Shown piece after piece: positions 1 through 12,751 of a stretch of DNA of 64,000 nucleotides; the first letter of the stretch is position 1; every line of letters starts with the position of its first letter. Origin of the DNA: Diphasiastrum complanatum (taxonomy: Eukaryota > Streptophyta > Lycopodiopsida > Lycopodiales > Lycopodiaceae). The stretch spans positions 84,132,026 through 84,196,025 of the forward strand of contig CM055092.1 in NCBI GenBank assembly GCA_029204225.1. The letters run 5' to 3'. Made by a program: the position numbers and the translations under genes. The notes under the pieces were generated by a model. It was not told the origin of the DNA. It made no database searches and was given only the letters and a program-made list of their open reading frames with translations.

Positions 1-180
1 CAATCTTCTTTTATTGAAATGAGGAAATGAACATCAGGAGCAACTCGAGTTGGTCCCTTTTTATAGTAGAGAAGAGGACCCTGGCCCTTGAATCCTATTG
101 GTCCAGTCTTGCCTCTCTTTTTATCCAAATTTAAAAAAGTGTGAGAACCATTAAAATTGGAGGGAAACCCAACTTTAAGG
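1..180 (-). repeat. LTR-like remnant (minus orientation)
   Basis: Read on the minus strand, this stretch has a TATA-type box (CTATAAAAAGG) followed about 55 bases later by AATAAAAG, the usual spacing of promoter and poly(A) signal inside a retrotransposon LTR. The element continues out of the window on the left, and no second LTR copy was found. This is inferred from layout only. Confidence 0.3.
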
Positions 181-1316
<1,136 letters not shown>

Positions 1317-1845
1317 AGTCTCTATCTCATTGATACTCTCTTTTTGTAACATTATGTTTAAAGCTTCTATTTTGCAGGTTTTATTCAGACTCATAGGAGG
1401 CGTCGAATAGGCGACTGAGTTAAGGTACTTCAGAAGTTGGAATAGATGTTAGAGTAATTGGCTCTGAATGTTTCTTTTAAAGGATATTTCGATGGAAAAT
1501 TATATCTGAATTTGTGTAGATATAAGTTTTATAGTAGATCTGAGTTTTTTGAGTAGATCTAAAACTATTCCAATGCCTATGTATTTCTGTTGTATTTTGT
1601 GTAGAATTGACTTTTTTTTTTTAGTAGATCTGCTTCTTCCAAATTTGTTTTGCAAATTTTAGATTTGATTCCAAGTATGTTTTCTGTAGCATTTAAATTA
1701 AGAACATCAATCTATCTATTTTGTAGATTTATTTTTTGTGTCTTTGGTCAATCACCATCTGAGCACATAAAAAGCATTTGAATTTCTTACAGCAATTTTA
1801 CATGTCAAGATGTAACTGGAACCCTGCCTTCACCTGCATAGCACA

Positions 1846-1882
1846 AAGAGAGAGGGAGAGGAGAGAGAAGAGAGAGAGAGAG

Positions 1883-1917
<35 letters not shown>

Positions 1918-2025
1918 CCTAGGTTGAGAAAGGCTTTGGGGGCTCGAGCGCCTACACAAAGCTATTCGGTCTCAACGTAAGAAAAGAGAGAGAAGAGGAA
2001 GAGAGAGAGTGAGAGAGAGAGACCT
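1846..2025. repeat. GA-rich interrupted microsatellites
   Basis: Two clusters of GAGAGA tracts (about 1846-1914 and 1985-2024) are interrupted by single-base changes and separated by a short unique spacer. No gene is seen between 1312 and 2030. Confidence 0.85.
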
Positions 2026-2029
2026 GAAG

Positions 2030-2120
2030 TGACCCAGCAGAGCTTTATTAAGAAAAAGATGGAAGATGATACAATACAAAGGAAATGGCTCCCTCTTATG
2101 GATTTTAGAGGTGAGCCTCC
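2030..2120 (-). repeat. LTR-like remnant (minus orientation)
   Basis: On the minus strand the stretch reads as a pyrimidine-rich leader followed by AATAAAGC, resembling the R-U5 part of an LTR. It resembles the start of the window in style but not closely in sequence. No gene is seen between 2120 and 2820. Confidence 0.2.
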
Positions 2121-2820
2121 TTCACTCTTAGTGGCCACTTCATTGGGGCAAAGATTCTAATCCAAGCCCTTCAAAAAAACACAACTTAAATCTAATGGTG
2201 CTAAGAAAGCACAAGGACACTCACATGATTCATGTGAGTTCTAATTTGGGCCCTTTTAGCTTTTTTATTTGCAACTTGACTTAGGGCCTCTAATGTCATT
2301 TTAGAGTTTTAAGCCCCTAGTCTCTTATTCCTAGGAATTACAACTTGCTACTTGTGCTCATTGGGTTGGGGCTTATACCCTCGCACTTATCACTCTACTT
2401 TTATAGGCCCACTTGGTAAGGCTTGGCCAACAGTAGTTTTAGTATTGGGACCCACTTGTTTATTATCATACATGAAATACCGACAATGGGGTCCTCGACC
2501 CAAAGTAGTGTCAGTCTCTTGGCACTATGCTTGCATTTGTCGTGGAAGGGCGTTGTTGTCGGTTTGTTTTTTGTCGGGACATGGATGCTTCAGGAAAAGC
2601 GTGGATAGAATTTGCTTATGTAAAACCTGAGGCTTTATTGGTTGTTGATCAGCAAGAACCTGGACTTGCTAGATTTTCAATAATACCCATAAGGGTCCGG
2701 TGGTCATTCCGGATAACCTTGGTCATTGGCAATTGGGTGATCGAGGCATTCCATCAGAGTACCCCAAGATAAAACTTGATGACATGCTCCTCATAGATTG
2801 GTGCGACTAGTCCCAATGTT

Positions 2821-3264
2821 CTAGACCTCTTTCAATTCGTAATGTGGATACAACGTGCTTGTTTGACTACTTTGTCTATCCAAATATCTGTGGTATGCTT
2901 GAACCTGAATACTCTCCTCCGCAGTCAATCTTACAAATTGAGGACAAGGTTTTGTTGTTGTGAGCGCTGGTGCTTGCTGGACTGGAGGCTTATTCAGGCT
3001 TGGATTCCCTGGATTTGGCCTTTTGAGAATGGATATACCTAGGTTTGGCATTGGTTTGGGTTGTTGCATTGTGAAACAATGAGACTTTGGTTGAATCTTG
3101 CTCGTTGAGGGGCAATCATCAACTTTAGTCTTCCTCTGGTCATTGTGCTTCCCATTTGAAGGTTGTGTGACTGCACTTTCCCTTGGATCTCTTGCTAAAC
3201 CATCTTCAATTTGCTCTTTTGACACTGGTCCCCTTTGTAATCCATCACAAAGAAATCTGTTCAA
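2821..3264 (-). pseudogene. Unrecognised 147-codon ORF, possibly retroelement gag
   Basis: A minus-strand open frame of 147 codons, rich in Pro, Gln, Lys and Ser, with a run of prolines and glutamines in its middle third. I do not recognise the family. About 300 bases upstream on the same strand lie two zinc-knuckle-like motifs in a frame broken by stops (3530-3643). The ORF may therefore be the downstream part of a decayed nucleocapsid-like protein. No start context or splice site was convincing. A chance open frame is possible. Confidence 0.3.
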
Positions 3265-3529
3265 TGATTACACTAAGAGCCCTGATAGAACTTGGTTGCC
3301 AATTTCGTGATGGATTCTATCAGCTCTTACTTCTGTGATGTTGTCGTCGGTTTGCTCGTGGGTGTGTCTGTGTGCCTTGGGACTTTTGTCATAATGTCTT
3401 CTTCCTCACTAGTTTCATAACCTGGTGGCACTAGAATTTTTTATTTATAGTGCGTTCGAGGTGGAAGGCCCACAGGTGCATGTCAGTATAGGCCAAATGC
3501 CTCCTTGCTAATTGTGAATTTCTCATCAG

Positions 3530-3778
3530 TCAATCTCGACATGGATGGTTGACTCTACATTGTATACAATAGGGTTCGAATGTTGATGGATCCCCTCAAT
3601 GTGGACATTCGGCTCGACGACGTTTTCCCCCACATCCATAGCATCTTACCGAGTGCAATACGCCATTGCCTCTAAGTTGATAGGCATACACTGGTAATAG
3701 ATTCCCCTTTGGATCTTCCACAAAATAGACTGGGAGACTAAACAAAAGCACCATGGTAGCCCAGATTGCGACGTACAA
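3530..3778 (-). pseudogene. Decayed ORF with two CXXC zinc-knuckle-like motifs
   Basis: Read on the minus strand, the end of a 60-codon frame contains CYGCGGKRRRAECPH. After one in-frame TGA it continues into CIQCRVNHPC and meets a second TGA. The spacing of Cys and His resembles tandem CCHC or CXXC knuckles of retroelement nucleocapsid or transposon proteins. The two stops show that the copy is broken. Family assignment is not possible from this fragment. The ORF at 2821-3264 follows on the same strand. Confidence 0.35.
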
Positions 3779-3999
3779 TAATTTATAGATAATTGTGGCT
3801 TGGTAGCCATCTTGGCAGAACTAAACGGATATTGGGATAGGGGGCTCCCACCAATTGCCGTAGATATCAACAAGCCCTTGCAGACTGAAAATGATCTCGT
3901 CTCCAGGAAGCTCAAATGATCAAGGACGAAAAAGCTTCGATTGGTGTGGGACCACCAATCCAATAAGAAGGGGTATAATGTTTGCAACTGTGCAAACAC

Positions 4000-4759
4000 A
4001 GTGAAAATATAAAAAAAAGAATTAAAACTCTATGGCATGTGTTTTGTAAGCCCACGTATGAGTATTTGCCAATAAACTTGTACTGTGGCATGTGTTTTGT
4101 AAGTCCATGGGTAGAAGCTTAAAATAATAAAATAACTTAAACTTCATATTAGAACTTAAGAAACTTAAGCTTAGAAATATTTTAAGTTATCTTAACTCCA
4201 AGCTAGAAACTTTCTAAAGTTCTAAGTTAAAAGTCTTAGAAGCCTTAGAATGGCTAGTTTTAATCTAATCCCATAAGTTAGTGGATACTTATGGAAGACC
4301 CTCTTTGCTATAAGAGGAGAGGTATTTCTCATGTACACAACACTTTGAGATTATGCTAAATTGTTCTCTCTTTGAGATTATCATTCTATTTTTTTGTGTT
4401 CGCTCAAGCCTCCTCTTGCCTCCTTTCATTGGATTTATTGTGGCATGCTGCTTAGCCTTAGACGCAATCTTAATTTCAATTCCCATTTTGGGTATTAACT
4501 AGGATTTAGATTAGTCTTCTTGCTAGTTGGGAAGCCTTAGCAAGACTTTGTATTTCTTAAGTAAGTGGCTAGTTGGGTACCGCCTTAGCCACCTCATTTA
4601 TTTTCAAGCACTAATTGGGAAGGCTTAGTGCTCCATTTCGTTTATGTTCTTATTTTGTTAGGAAGTTTGTAGAAACTTAAGAAGTGGACGAACCTCTACA
4701 TTCCTATACTACATCCATGAGTAGATCTAGCCACGGCGTAACTAGAAATACTTCCAACA
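4000..4759 (-). repeat. LTR-like segment truncating copia element A
   Basis: In the coding direction of element A, the integrase reading frame (HTDICGAMQT) stops abruptly at 4759, where the text changes to TGTTGGAAGTATTTC. That is a TG-starting sequence of the kind that opens an LTR. The other boundary was not found. A 24-base text occurs twice nearby (about 4032 and 4084). The call as an LTR is an inference from the sharp junction. Confidence 0.3.
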
Positions 4760-4765
4760 GTGTTT

Positions 4766-5395
4766 GCATTGCGCCACATATATCAGTATGTACAATGTCT
4801 AGCAAATTTTAGATATATGTTCTTGATTTGACTTAAATGGCCTTCTTGCCTGCTTTCCTATGATATAGCTTTGGCAGATAGGAGGGTCGACAATTCGATA
4901 GTCTTAATCATGAATTGAAGAACGTCTAGACATGTTACCTATCAATAAATGATTAAGCTAACCAAGTCTATAATGCTCCATCAATTCTCTATTGATGGAT
5001 GTTGAACTTCTTAAAGCACAATCAATTATAGAGTTACAATGACTAAGCCTATAGAGATATCCTTGTCTCTTTTTGAGTGAAAGAACTCTCTTGATTTTAT
5101 CAAGAATCGGACAAGAATGTGTCTGAAATTCTACCCTATGTCCTAAATCTGTAATTCGACTAACCGACAATAGATTTGTCATCACGTTTGGGACATATAA
5201 TACATTTCGTATCAACTTCGATAGTCCATTCTGAAAATTCAGTCTAACAATATCTTCAATTCTGTGTGAGTTGTTGTCTCTAAGGTGAAAAAACTTCTTG
5301 GTGTTGTGGACCGAATAGTCGTTAAACCATTCTTGATGGCTTGTCATGTGTTGTGTTGCTCCATAATCGAGGAACTACTCCTCCAATTGTTCGAT
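4766..5395 (-). pseudogene. Copia protease / pre-integrase / integrase start (element A)
   Basis: Reads on the minus strand as copia polyprotein. An in-frame TAG stands where the conserved Trp precedes the protease active site. The active site itself reads FLDYGATQHM, so the usual D-S-G has become D-Y-G. Then come RNVLYVPNVMTNLLSV (typical protease end) and YLYRLSH. The pre-integrase follows with further stops, including CQSYIIGKQARRPFKSN, and then HTDICGAMQT, which holds the first catalytic Asp of integrase. The frame ends at 4759 where LTR-like DNA begins. The product would have processed Gag-Pol and started integration, but the copy cannot be active. Confidence 0.75.
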
Positions 5396-5519
5396 GTGAG
5401 GATGGTTCACCATGAAGGCTTCATGCTTGTCATTGTCTTCTTCGTGGATCTTCTGCTTCATGTTTTGCTGCATGGGCCTGTTGATCCGGTTGCTTCTTTT
5501 TGTCATTGTTGAACATCAA

Positions 5520-5565
5520 GGTCCGACAGTCCTAGATTTCATGGTTCGTCCTCTTGCAGTACTTG
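5520..5565 (-). pseudogene. Copia nucleocapsid CCHC zinc knuckle with a stop
   Basis: On the minus strand the text reads CKYCKRTNHEI, then TAG, then DC. This is the C-X2-C-X4-H-X4-C knuckle of a copia nucleocapsid with a stop codon between the His and the last Cys. It sits between the gag (5784-6299) and protease parts of element A. Confidence 0.7.
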
Positions 5566-5783
5566 CAAAATAGTCTCTTCTTGTTCTGAGCAGGTTGCTA
5601 ATTTTGGGTCTTCCGTGATTGCTTCTTATTGTTGTCAATTTGTTTGACAACTCTTTTCTTCTGTTGCTTCCTTGTGTTCTTCTTCGAGAATGATGCTTGC
5701 GAGTCATTCATGGAGGACGAGAATGTTCCATTCCTTCTTGTCTCCTCATGTAGCAACATGATTATGATTCTAGACAATGTAAT

Positions 5784-6299
5784 TTATAAGTGTGTGGAAA
5801 TCATCATCACCCAGTTTTCAGATGAGGATGGCAGGCTAGACAATAAGGTCATTACAACATCAGAGTCTTCGATCACTGAACCTATTGCCACCATCTTCTC
5901 CAACAGAGTCTTATATTGATTAATGTGATTCTGAACAAAATCACTTTCTGACATTCTGAGTGAGAAGAACTTTCTCCTCAGGTGCATCTTTGAAGTGACA
6001 TCCCTCACTTCGTATAGTGAGTTCAATAAATCCCAAGCCTCTTTCGATGATTGGGCTTGTCTGATGTGTCCAATCTGTGAGTCGGAGATGTTAAGGGTGA
6101 TCAAGACGAAAGCCTTGACATCCCTGAGCTTCCACATGGAAATGGCTTGCTCATTGACATTGGGAAGTAGTTCGATTTCAACGACTATTTCCCAAAGCTC
6201 CTTGGCCATCAATACTACCCTCATCGTGAATTTCCATAAATGGTAATTCGAACCATCGAGTTTGTCTACAATTAGAGCAGACTGAGATTGCAAATCCAT
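5784..6299 (-). pseudogene. Copia gag, UBN2-type (element A)
   Basis: A 171-codon minus-strand frame starting MDLQSQSALIVDKLDGSNYH, with LWKFTMRVVL, SSKEAWDLLNSLYEV and TLLSSLPSSSENW. These are hallmarks of the copia gag family (Pfam UBN2 / Retrotran_gag). It would form the cytoplasmic virus-like particle that packages element RNA. The start lies about 130 bases inside the primer-binding site, which fits a full-length gag N-terminus. The frame stops before the zinc knuckle at 5520-5565, so the gag is broken from its nucleocapsid. The N-terminal two thirds look sound. Confidence 0.8.
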
Positions 6300-6435
6300 T
6301 TGGAAATTCAGGATGAGTGTATGCAGATAGTAGATTATATGATTGGAAACAATTACAACAAGTGTCTACTCTTTATTAGAACAATCATTATGATAATGTA
6401 AGCTCTTGACCCACTTCAAAAGAATCAGATACCAT

Positions 6436-7354
6436 GTTGGGATTCATCGTGACGCAACGGAAGCGAGTGTGGAATCCTCAGTGCATGCAACTACATCTAT
6501 CGGTGTAAACGACTTCGATAGTTCGAAGTCTGTCCTACTTGATCACAGCTTCAAAGCCATTTAATCGATATGATCGATTCCATAACCAAGCGCGAATAAA
6601 CTTGGTTTTAGATTTAGCTTTGCAGAAGCGTATTAGGTGCAAAAATTAGAGCGACATGATCGACACAGACTATCAGTCATTCAAGAAAATTTAATCTATG
6701 AATAAGTGTATTTGCAAGCAAGAAGAAATTTGAACATAAATAAAATGAGCATTCAGCACAACATACATGACCTAGATTACTGGAATAATGATTACTCATT
6801 CGTGAAGAAAATAGAGTCTGGATGCAAACAGAGTCCCGTACTCTATGATAATAGAGAGAAAGAACAAAACAATTGCTCTCTGGATATTCGATTGATCTGA
6901 TACAATGTCTAATTGAGCTAACCAAGCAACTTATCTGCTGGAATATACACATGGCTAACTAATTAAAAGAATACTGAATTTGTACTTTACAATTAGGATT
7001 AAGGCACTACATGATGTTGGCAATCCCCTTTAATCAATATCTTATTATGTTAGAGATTATGTCCGTCGTGATGAAGGTACTGATGAGCCGCCATTTTTTC
7101 GCCTCGACTATTGGAGTTGGTAGTGACATATGACTAATTGGTGAAGTCAAATTGTCAATGTCGAATGAGTCGATGTGTCCGACGAATAGTCGGAGTAGGC
7201 CGAATAGTCGGTGTTGGCAGAGTCGTCAGGACATTGTCATCTATTCCTTTGTATTAGACTGCAGAGTATGCGACTATACAAGTATTTGCAACAGCTAGTG
7301 AATGGATCTAGATTAGTAGAGAGATAGGGATGGAGAGGATAGAAATCCAACACC
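6436..7354 (-). repeat. LTR of element A
   Basis: About 919 bases bounded by TGTTGG and CCAACA, an inverted terminal pair. The inner boundary abuts a primer-binding-site complement (GATACCA). The matching left LTR is absent. The outermost 25 bases recur in inverted orientation at 13566. Confidence 0.6.
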
Positions 7355-7412
7355 TTTCAACACCCTTTGGTATCACTTGAAAGGTGCATTTGGGGAGCCC
7401 ATACCTCTTGGG

Positions 7413-7414
<2 letters not shown>

Positions 7415-7482
<68 letters not shown>
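7415..7482. repeat. (TC)n microsatellite, 34 units
   Basis: An uninterrupted 68-base TC run just outside the LTR of element A. Confidence 0.95.
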
Positions 7483-7486
<4 letters not shown>

Positions 7487-9890
7487 CCTTTCCCTTTCTA
7501 CTATGTGAGGTTGTCCACATGATTTTCACTATAAGTAACTAATTCTTTGATGATGCAAATCCTATAATCCTCACGATGTGAGATCTAGGATTAAAATGTA
7601 TGAGTATACCATTAAAATAGAGTAAGAATATGTATGCAATGATTAGAATCAATATACATCAATAAAATTTCATGCTAAAATATATTAAGAGCTTAAAATC
7701 GTGACTCGTCATTTCTAGTTAGTTTTCAATCACGTGAACAACAATTTGTAGGTTAAGATCCTATTCTTTATTTAATGATGTTGTGGAGCCTAGAGGTGAC
7801 CCAAGGGTAACACTAAGGCCTACCTAGTATGCTAGACCCTGGCTTGAAAATGGATCTTGCTAAATAGAGACTTTGATCCCTAGTACCTACTCAATTACAT
7901 GGAAGCTTGAGGTTAGAGGTTGCCATGAAAGATGAATCTTGTTAAAATAGAGACTTTGATCCCTACTCAATGACATGAACATAGAGCCTAGAGGCTAGAG
8001 GTTGCCATTAAGGATTCGGGCCACCCGTTTATGATCATGTTCATGAATATGTACATTGTATATGCCACCAAGACTTTTGATGCATTAACACCAACTACCC
8101 AAGACATCTAAATCAAGAGAGTAATTAATTTCTAATATCAAAATTGAACAAATAATATTTGTTCTTTTTAGACTATAAGGGCCCAGGGGTGACATTTTTA
8201 TGAAAAGGCAAGGTTGACAGTTATGGAGATTAAGTAAGTCATAAAGTTGTGTCCAAGAATTGGTAGTCTAGGTAGTTCAAGAGTAAGTTTGTTGGGCGAT
8301 GGAGGAGATACAGAGTTGCAAACCAAAAAGCTTTATTCTGCAGACTAGTAAACATGTGACGAATCATCATCATCAGTGTTCGGGAAACCTTTTTGAGGTT
8401 TCCCTCCAAAAATCGATATGTGAAAAAGTTCTTTGGCCTCTATTGAGTGACAAGCTTTTACTTGTAGGTTTTCACTTATAAAACTCAATATTTATGACAT
8501 GAAAGATCCTGTACAGTTTTTGCCATGCCAACTTTTGGAGAAAGATGCCGATTCCATTCTTGAACTATGCGGGCTGATCATCTTGAACTAAGCTAACGAG
8601 TAACTAGCCTCATTGTGAATCCAGTAAATAGCTGAAACATGGAGCTTTATGAAGTTGTGATTACAGGGCTGTAAGAAGTAGAACTTAATTCTTGCGTGTC
8701 CGTAGCTTATCTGCCAGCTAAAGTGGGGTGATTGCAGTGGTCATGGACAATGGCATCAGACAGCTGCTTCCATATCCGGGCCATGAGACCCATGACTAGT
8801 AACTACCGTGGATTGGACTTGTCACTGATTTACCAGCAAACCCACCTGCTTAGCCATGTGGAGGAGGGGAGGATTCCGGGAAGTTGAAGATTGGACATAG
8901 TATCACTGAGACACTGTTCAGTGCTAATGGCATCCGTGCTGCTCATTGCACATGGCAAGCATGCCCTTGTCTTCCTGCAGCTGCCTCTGGACTCTAGAGT
9001 CTATTGCTAATGTGGGCACCACCAGAACTTGTTTGTTCGGGAATCAGTAGTCACTGATAGTCAGACCGTAGACGACTACTTCCTGATGTGGAAATTGGAA
9101 TAGAATGCAAGGCTGATGCAAGTTGCAACAACTAACGACTGAAGTCTAAGATACTAAATATTTTGTCAATCAACGCAGAGTAGACACCGGATCTACTGTG
9201 TTATCAATGTTTTGGGTGCTGCATTTCATTCTGTAAGTTTAGAGCCTGTAAAACAAATAAACCCGAGGTGAGACCGTGAATGATTCGTTGATTGTAAGCT
9301 TTCAGCAAAAGTATGACCAATGCAGCAATGCCCCAAGTCAAAGAACATAACTGGATTGCTTTGTGTGATCTATAAATTTCTTTGACTCTTCCTTGGAGAT
9401 GGTTGAAATTAACGTGAGCAGTGACGATAAATCAATAAGAGTGATGGCGAGTTCTAATTTTGTGCTCAATGTTGCAGTTGTATACCGGGCGGCGGGCCTA
9501 CACTTCTCTTTAAACGTGCAGAGGGGTGACAGTGGAACTGTGAATGTAGTGGATCAGGATTCAAATTCCAAAGTCCGCGGTTGGAAGATATGTGTACAGT
9601 AACAGCTGCACACTGTGGCATGTCAGGACTCATAAGTTGCAAAGTCAGCCCGTTTGCTGAATGTTGTCAGCATTAATGTAACAGTTCACGATTTCGGTTC
9701 TTCACTCTTCAAAGTGCAATCTCGCCTTCCTTGCCCCCACATGAGTTTTGGAGCTTTATTTTATTACCTACAAACTGAAGTCTGGCATCTTGATTCTTGA
9801 TGTAGCTTTTTCTTTTCCTTGCAGTTCTAAAATTGCAATACCGACATCATTTTGCATCTTGATGTAACCCACAGTTACCCACTGACGCAT
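7483..9890. other. Long intergenic stretch upstream of the expansin gene
   Basis: No convincing gene. A 69-codon plus-strand frame at 9393-9602 and a 60-codon frame at 8299-8481 have no recognisable motif. The text GCCTAGAGG with a nearby TTGATCCCTA recurs several times at 7790-8010, suggesting small local duplications. The last few hundred bases presumably include expansin promoter sequence. Confidence 0.5.
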
Positions 9891-9895
9891 ATGTC

Positions 9896-9902
9896 TATAA
9901 AA
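9896..9902 (+). promoter_or_regulatory. TATA box of the expansin gene
   Basis: TATAAAA about 120 bases upstream of the proposed expansin start codon, in an otherwise mixed-composition stretch. A transcription start about 30 bases downstream would give a 5' leader of roughly 90 bases. Confidence 0.6.
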
Positions 9903-10017
9903 GCTCCGCGATCGCTTTTCCTTCAAGATAAAGTAGATGGTCTAGCGGCAACTAGCAGATAGCTCCTTCACTCCCGTTGTGTCCTTTCCACTTCTCTGGT
10001 CTACTAAGCTGGAAGGG

Positions 10018-10991
10018 ATGGATCGAGTGAGCTTGTGAGTACTTGGTCTTCTCTCCTTCAATCAAAATCGTCAATTATGAATCAATCACTGCATATTATG
10101 ATATAGCTATTTTGGAAATGAGTGTTTATCCTTCGAAGAATAGAAGATTAATTTCAATGTTTCTGAAATAACGATCATCTCATGGTTCGACTCCGCTTTA
10201 GGATCTACATCAACGCTCATGGTAAATGATAAAACATCTGGATGGTTGATTAATCTATTGAAGTTCTTCGTGGAACTATCTTATCTTTGATTTTATTTAC
10301 TTGTTTTGTGTTAAGGCAATCAGATAACGAATAGTCCAAACTTCTCTCATTGCAACTGTTATCTCATACATGCTTATAGATTCTGAAAGCACACTGCTCG
10401 TTTGATACCAGGATTTCAAGCAGAGACCGTACAATTGTTTCTGCAATGTTGATTATAGAACTTCTCTTCAATTCAATCAGAGCTCATGGACAAGGAGGAT
10501 GGGAGAATGCCCATGCAACTTTCTATGGTGGGAGTGATGCATCCGGCACAATGGGTATTGCTCTGACCTCAACTCTGAGATGGTACTCAGCTTCCTTTAG
10601 GAGAATATATAAATTGCCCAACTATCTAGGCTCCAATTTCTGATGTGGATTTTTGGCAGGGGGAGCTTGCGGCTATGGCAATCTTTACAGTGCAGGATAT
10701 GGCACAAACACGGCTGCATTAAGCACAACGTTGTTCAACAATGGACTAACTTGCGGAGCATGCTTCCAGGTTAAATGTAATGCAGATCCTCAATGGTGCC
10801 TTCCTGGATCGCCAACTATCACAGTTACAGCAACTAACCTCTGCCCTCCCAACAATGCACTTGCCAACGACAACGGCGGATGGTGCAATCTGCCGCTGCA
10901 ACATTTCGACATGGCTCAGCCAGCTTTCGAGCAGATAGCCAGATACAAGGGAGGAATTGTACCTGTGCTTTACCAAAGGTAACAATTACAC

Positions 10992-11045
<54 letters not shown>

Positions 11046-11395
11046 AGAGAGAGATCTGATTATCTTTAATTCTGCTGTCAATTTATTGCAGGGTGAGTTG
11101 TGTGAGAGAAGGTGGTGTCCGCTTTACAATCAGTGGCCAGTCCTACTTCATGATTGTTCTAGTATCCAATGTGGGTGGAGCAGGAGACGTGCATGCTGTG
11201 TCTGTTAAAGGATCTAACAGTGGCTGGCAGCCTCTCTCCAGAAACTGGGGACAGAACTGGCAAAGCCAATCCCATCTCGAAGGCCAAACTCTCTCCTTCA
11301 TGATCAGTACCAGTGATGGCAGGACCCTCATCTCCTACAATGCTGCTCCAGAAAATTGGCAGTTTGGGCAGACCTTCCATGGAGATCAGTTGTAA
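10018..11395 (+). CDS. Alpha-expansin, four proposed exons, 260 residues
   Basis: Secreted wall-loosening protein that disrupts cellulose-xyloglucan contacts in the apoplast. Proposed exons are 10018-10034, 10412-10554, 10660-10978 and 11092-11395. All junctions are GT/AG and in frame, giving 783 bases including TAA. Exon 1 codes for only five and two-thirds codons. With exon 2 it builds a signal peptide with the hydrophobic stretch AMLIIELLF and likely cleavage before [16 protein letters not shown]. Visible family marks are [60 protein letters not shown] (the HFD of the GH45-like domain) and [13 protein letters not shown] in the C-terminal binding domain. The two inner introns sit at positions I recall as conserved in this family, after SGTM-G and after LYQR. 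Exon 1 is the least certain part; translation could instead start at 10446. Confidence 0.9.
10994..11054. repeat. (GT)n(GA)n compound microsatellite in expansin intron 3
   Basis: About 15 GT units run directly into about 15 GA units with one interruption, inside the third proposed intron of the expansin gene, 15 bases from the donor site. Length variation here would change intron size only. Confidence 0.9.
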
Positions 11396-12751
11396 TACAA
11401 ATGCATCCTACTTCCAAGCCAGAATACATTCACCCACATGAAACCCACCCCCACCCCCCCCCCCCCATATTTCATGCTGTCAATCACTTCAAAATCAGAA
11501 TCAGAAGGTTCTGATAATTGCTTCAGCTCAATTACGTGGATTATTTTGAAGGGCAACCACTTTAAAGATTACTACAAAGCAAAAGATAGGTTACTGCATC
11601 TTTACAACTGAGATTTTTGCAGCAGGAGGATATCTGTTATCTGGCATTAGGGGCTTCTGCCTCTGGAGCAGCTCAACGCTATGAGCGTTATTCACTTATT
11701 TTCATTCTTACATCAATTTTTTCCATTCTACTTTCTTGTTCAAGAAAGTGAAATGATATTGACTAGTCACTAAAGGGGACGCATTGAATGTAATTGTACA
11801 AAACTACATGTAATCTCTTATGCACAGAACTATCATGACAACTCCTCAACTATCTCGGTCAAAATATTTTCTGGATCATATACTTGTGGATACTCATGGT
11901 TGGCAAGTAACCACCTCACCCAGAGACATTGAATCTTCAACCTCTACTAGCCCAAGCTATTGGTAAATATATCTTGACGTGCTCAATTAAATCTGTGTAA
12001 AAGGCATCAAATTAGACTTGTAGTTCTCAGAAGGTTGCAAATTGTGGCAATCTGTATTTCTCAATCCAATCATAAAACAAATATATTGAATGTTTACATT
12101 TTGTTGTTTTTGGCAAATTCGAAGAACGTAAGTGAAACAAAGTAGAGATGTAGCAGGGAAATTGTTTGCTTTCCAACCATTGCAATGTGAAGCTGAAGGG
12201 AAAGCCCACTATCTTGCTTTGATCAAACCCTGACTTGTTCCAGTATTGTTCATTTAGTCCATTTTTCTAGCTTATGACATGTTATAAAAAAGCTCTACCA
12301 TTATTTTTTCCATTCTAAGTGTTCGTGTTAAGCGGTTGTCATGATCCCAGAACCCCCCTTACAACCTCAACTCATGTCCATAAGGACTACATGCGCTACT
12401 AGGTATCTGCCATCCACAAGCAGGCCACCTATTCTAGCACATTGAGCAGTGAGTGTGGCTAGAAGGTTGTAGCCCGTCGTTGGATTGCAAGTACCAGGTG
12501 CATAGTAGTGGCAAAATCTAGAATTTAGATTAAAACTATGTGCAGGACTCTACTACGGCCAACAGCCTATGTGCTCTTAACCAACCACATGATGCCACGT
12601 TTGCATTTTCTCTCTTGCAATGGTAAAATAGTGATGTCTTTACATTTTGAGCCCCGAGAGTATGAAGGGAGGTAGAGGCATGCTATTTTTGATAACGTTA
12701 CTTACCTCCAAGTTTTGACAATCTGTGAGTAAATTTTTGCGAGTTTTGCGA
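11396..12751. other. Expansin 3' region and intergenic DNA
   Basis: No further gene recognised. A 20-base cytosine-rich run lies at about 11447-11466. The expansin poly(A) signal was not fixed. The stretch ends at a CACTA-type terminal motif at 12752. Confidence 0.45.

Larger units (their letters stand above)
4760..7354 (-). mobile_element. Truncated Ty1/copia retrotransposon A
   Basis: Minus-strand copia element. It has a right-hand LTR (6436-7354), an imperfect initiator-tRNA primer-binding site next to it (6425-6435, TGGTATCTGATTC on the minus strand), a UBN2-type gag, a zinc knuckle, protease and pre-integrase, and the first residues of the integrase core. It is cut off at 4759, so RT and RNase H are missing. 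Several stops and an altered protease active site mark it as dead. Confidence 0.8.

Noticed and set aside
7308-7529. 73-codon minus-strand frame spanning an LTR edge
   Set aside because: Arg-Glu run from the TC microsatellite joined to LTR sequence.
9393-9602. 69-codon frame upstream of the expansin gene
   Set aside because: Protein-like composition but no recognised family, splice partner or promoter; too short to call.
10180-10230. Alternative expansin first exon ending in NAHG with a GGTAAAT donor
   Set aside because: The encoded peptide is Arg-rich and not signal-like. The 10018 exon gives a better signal peptide and correct length.
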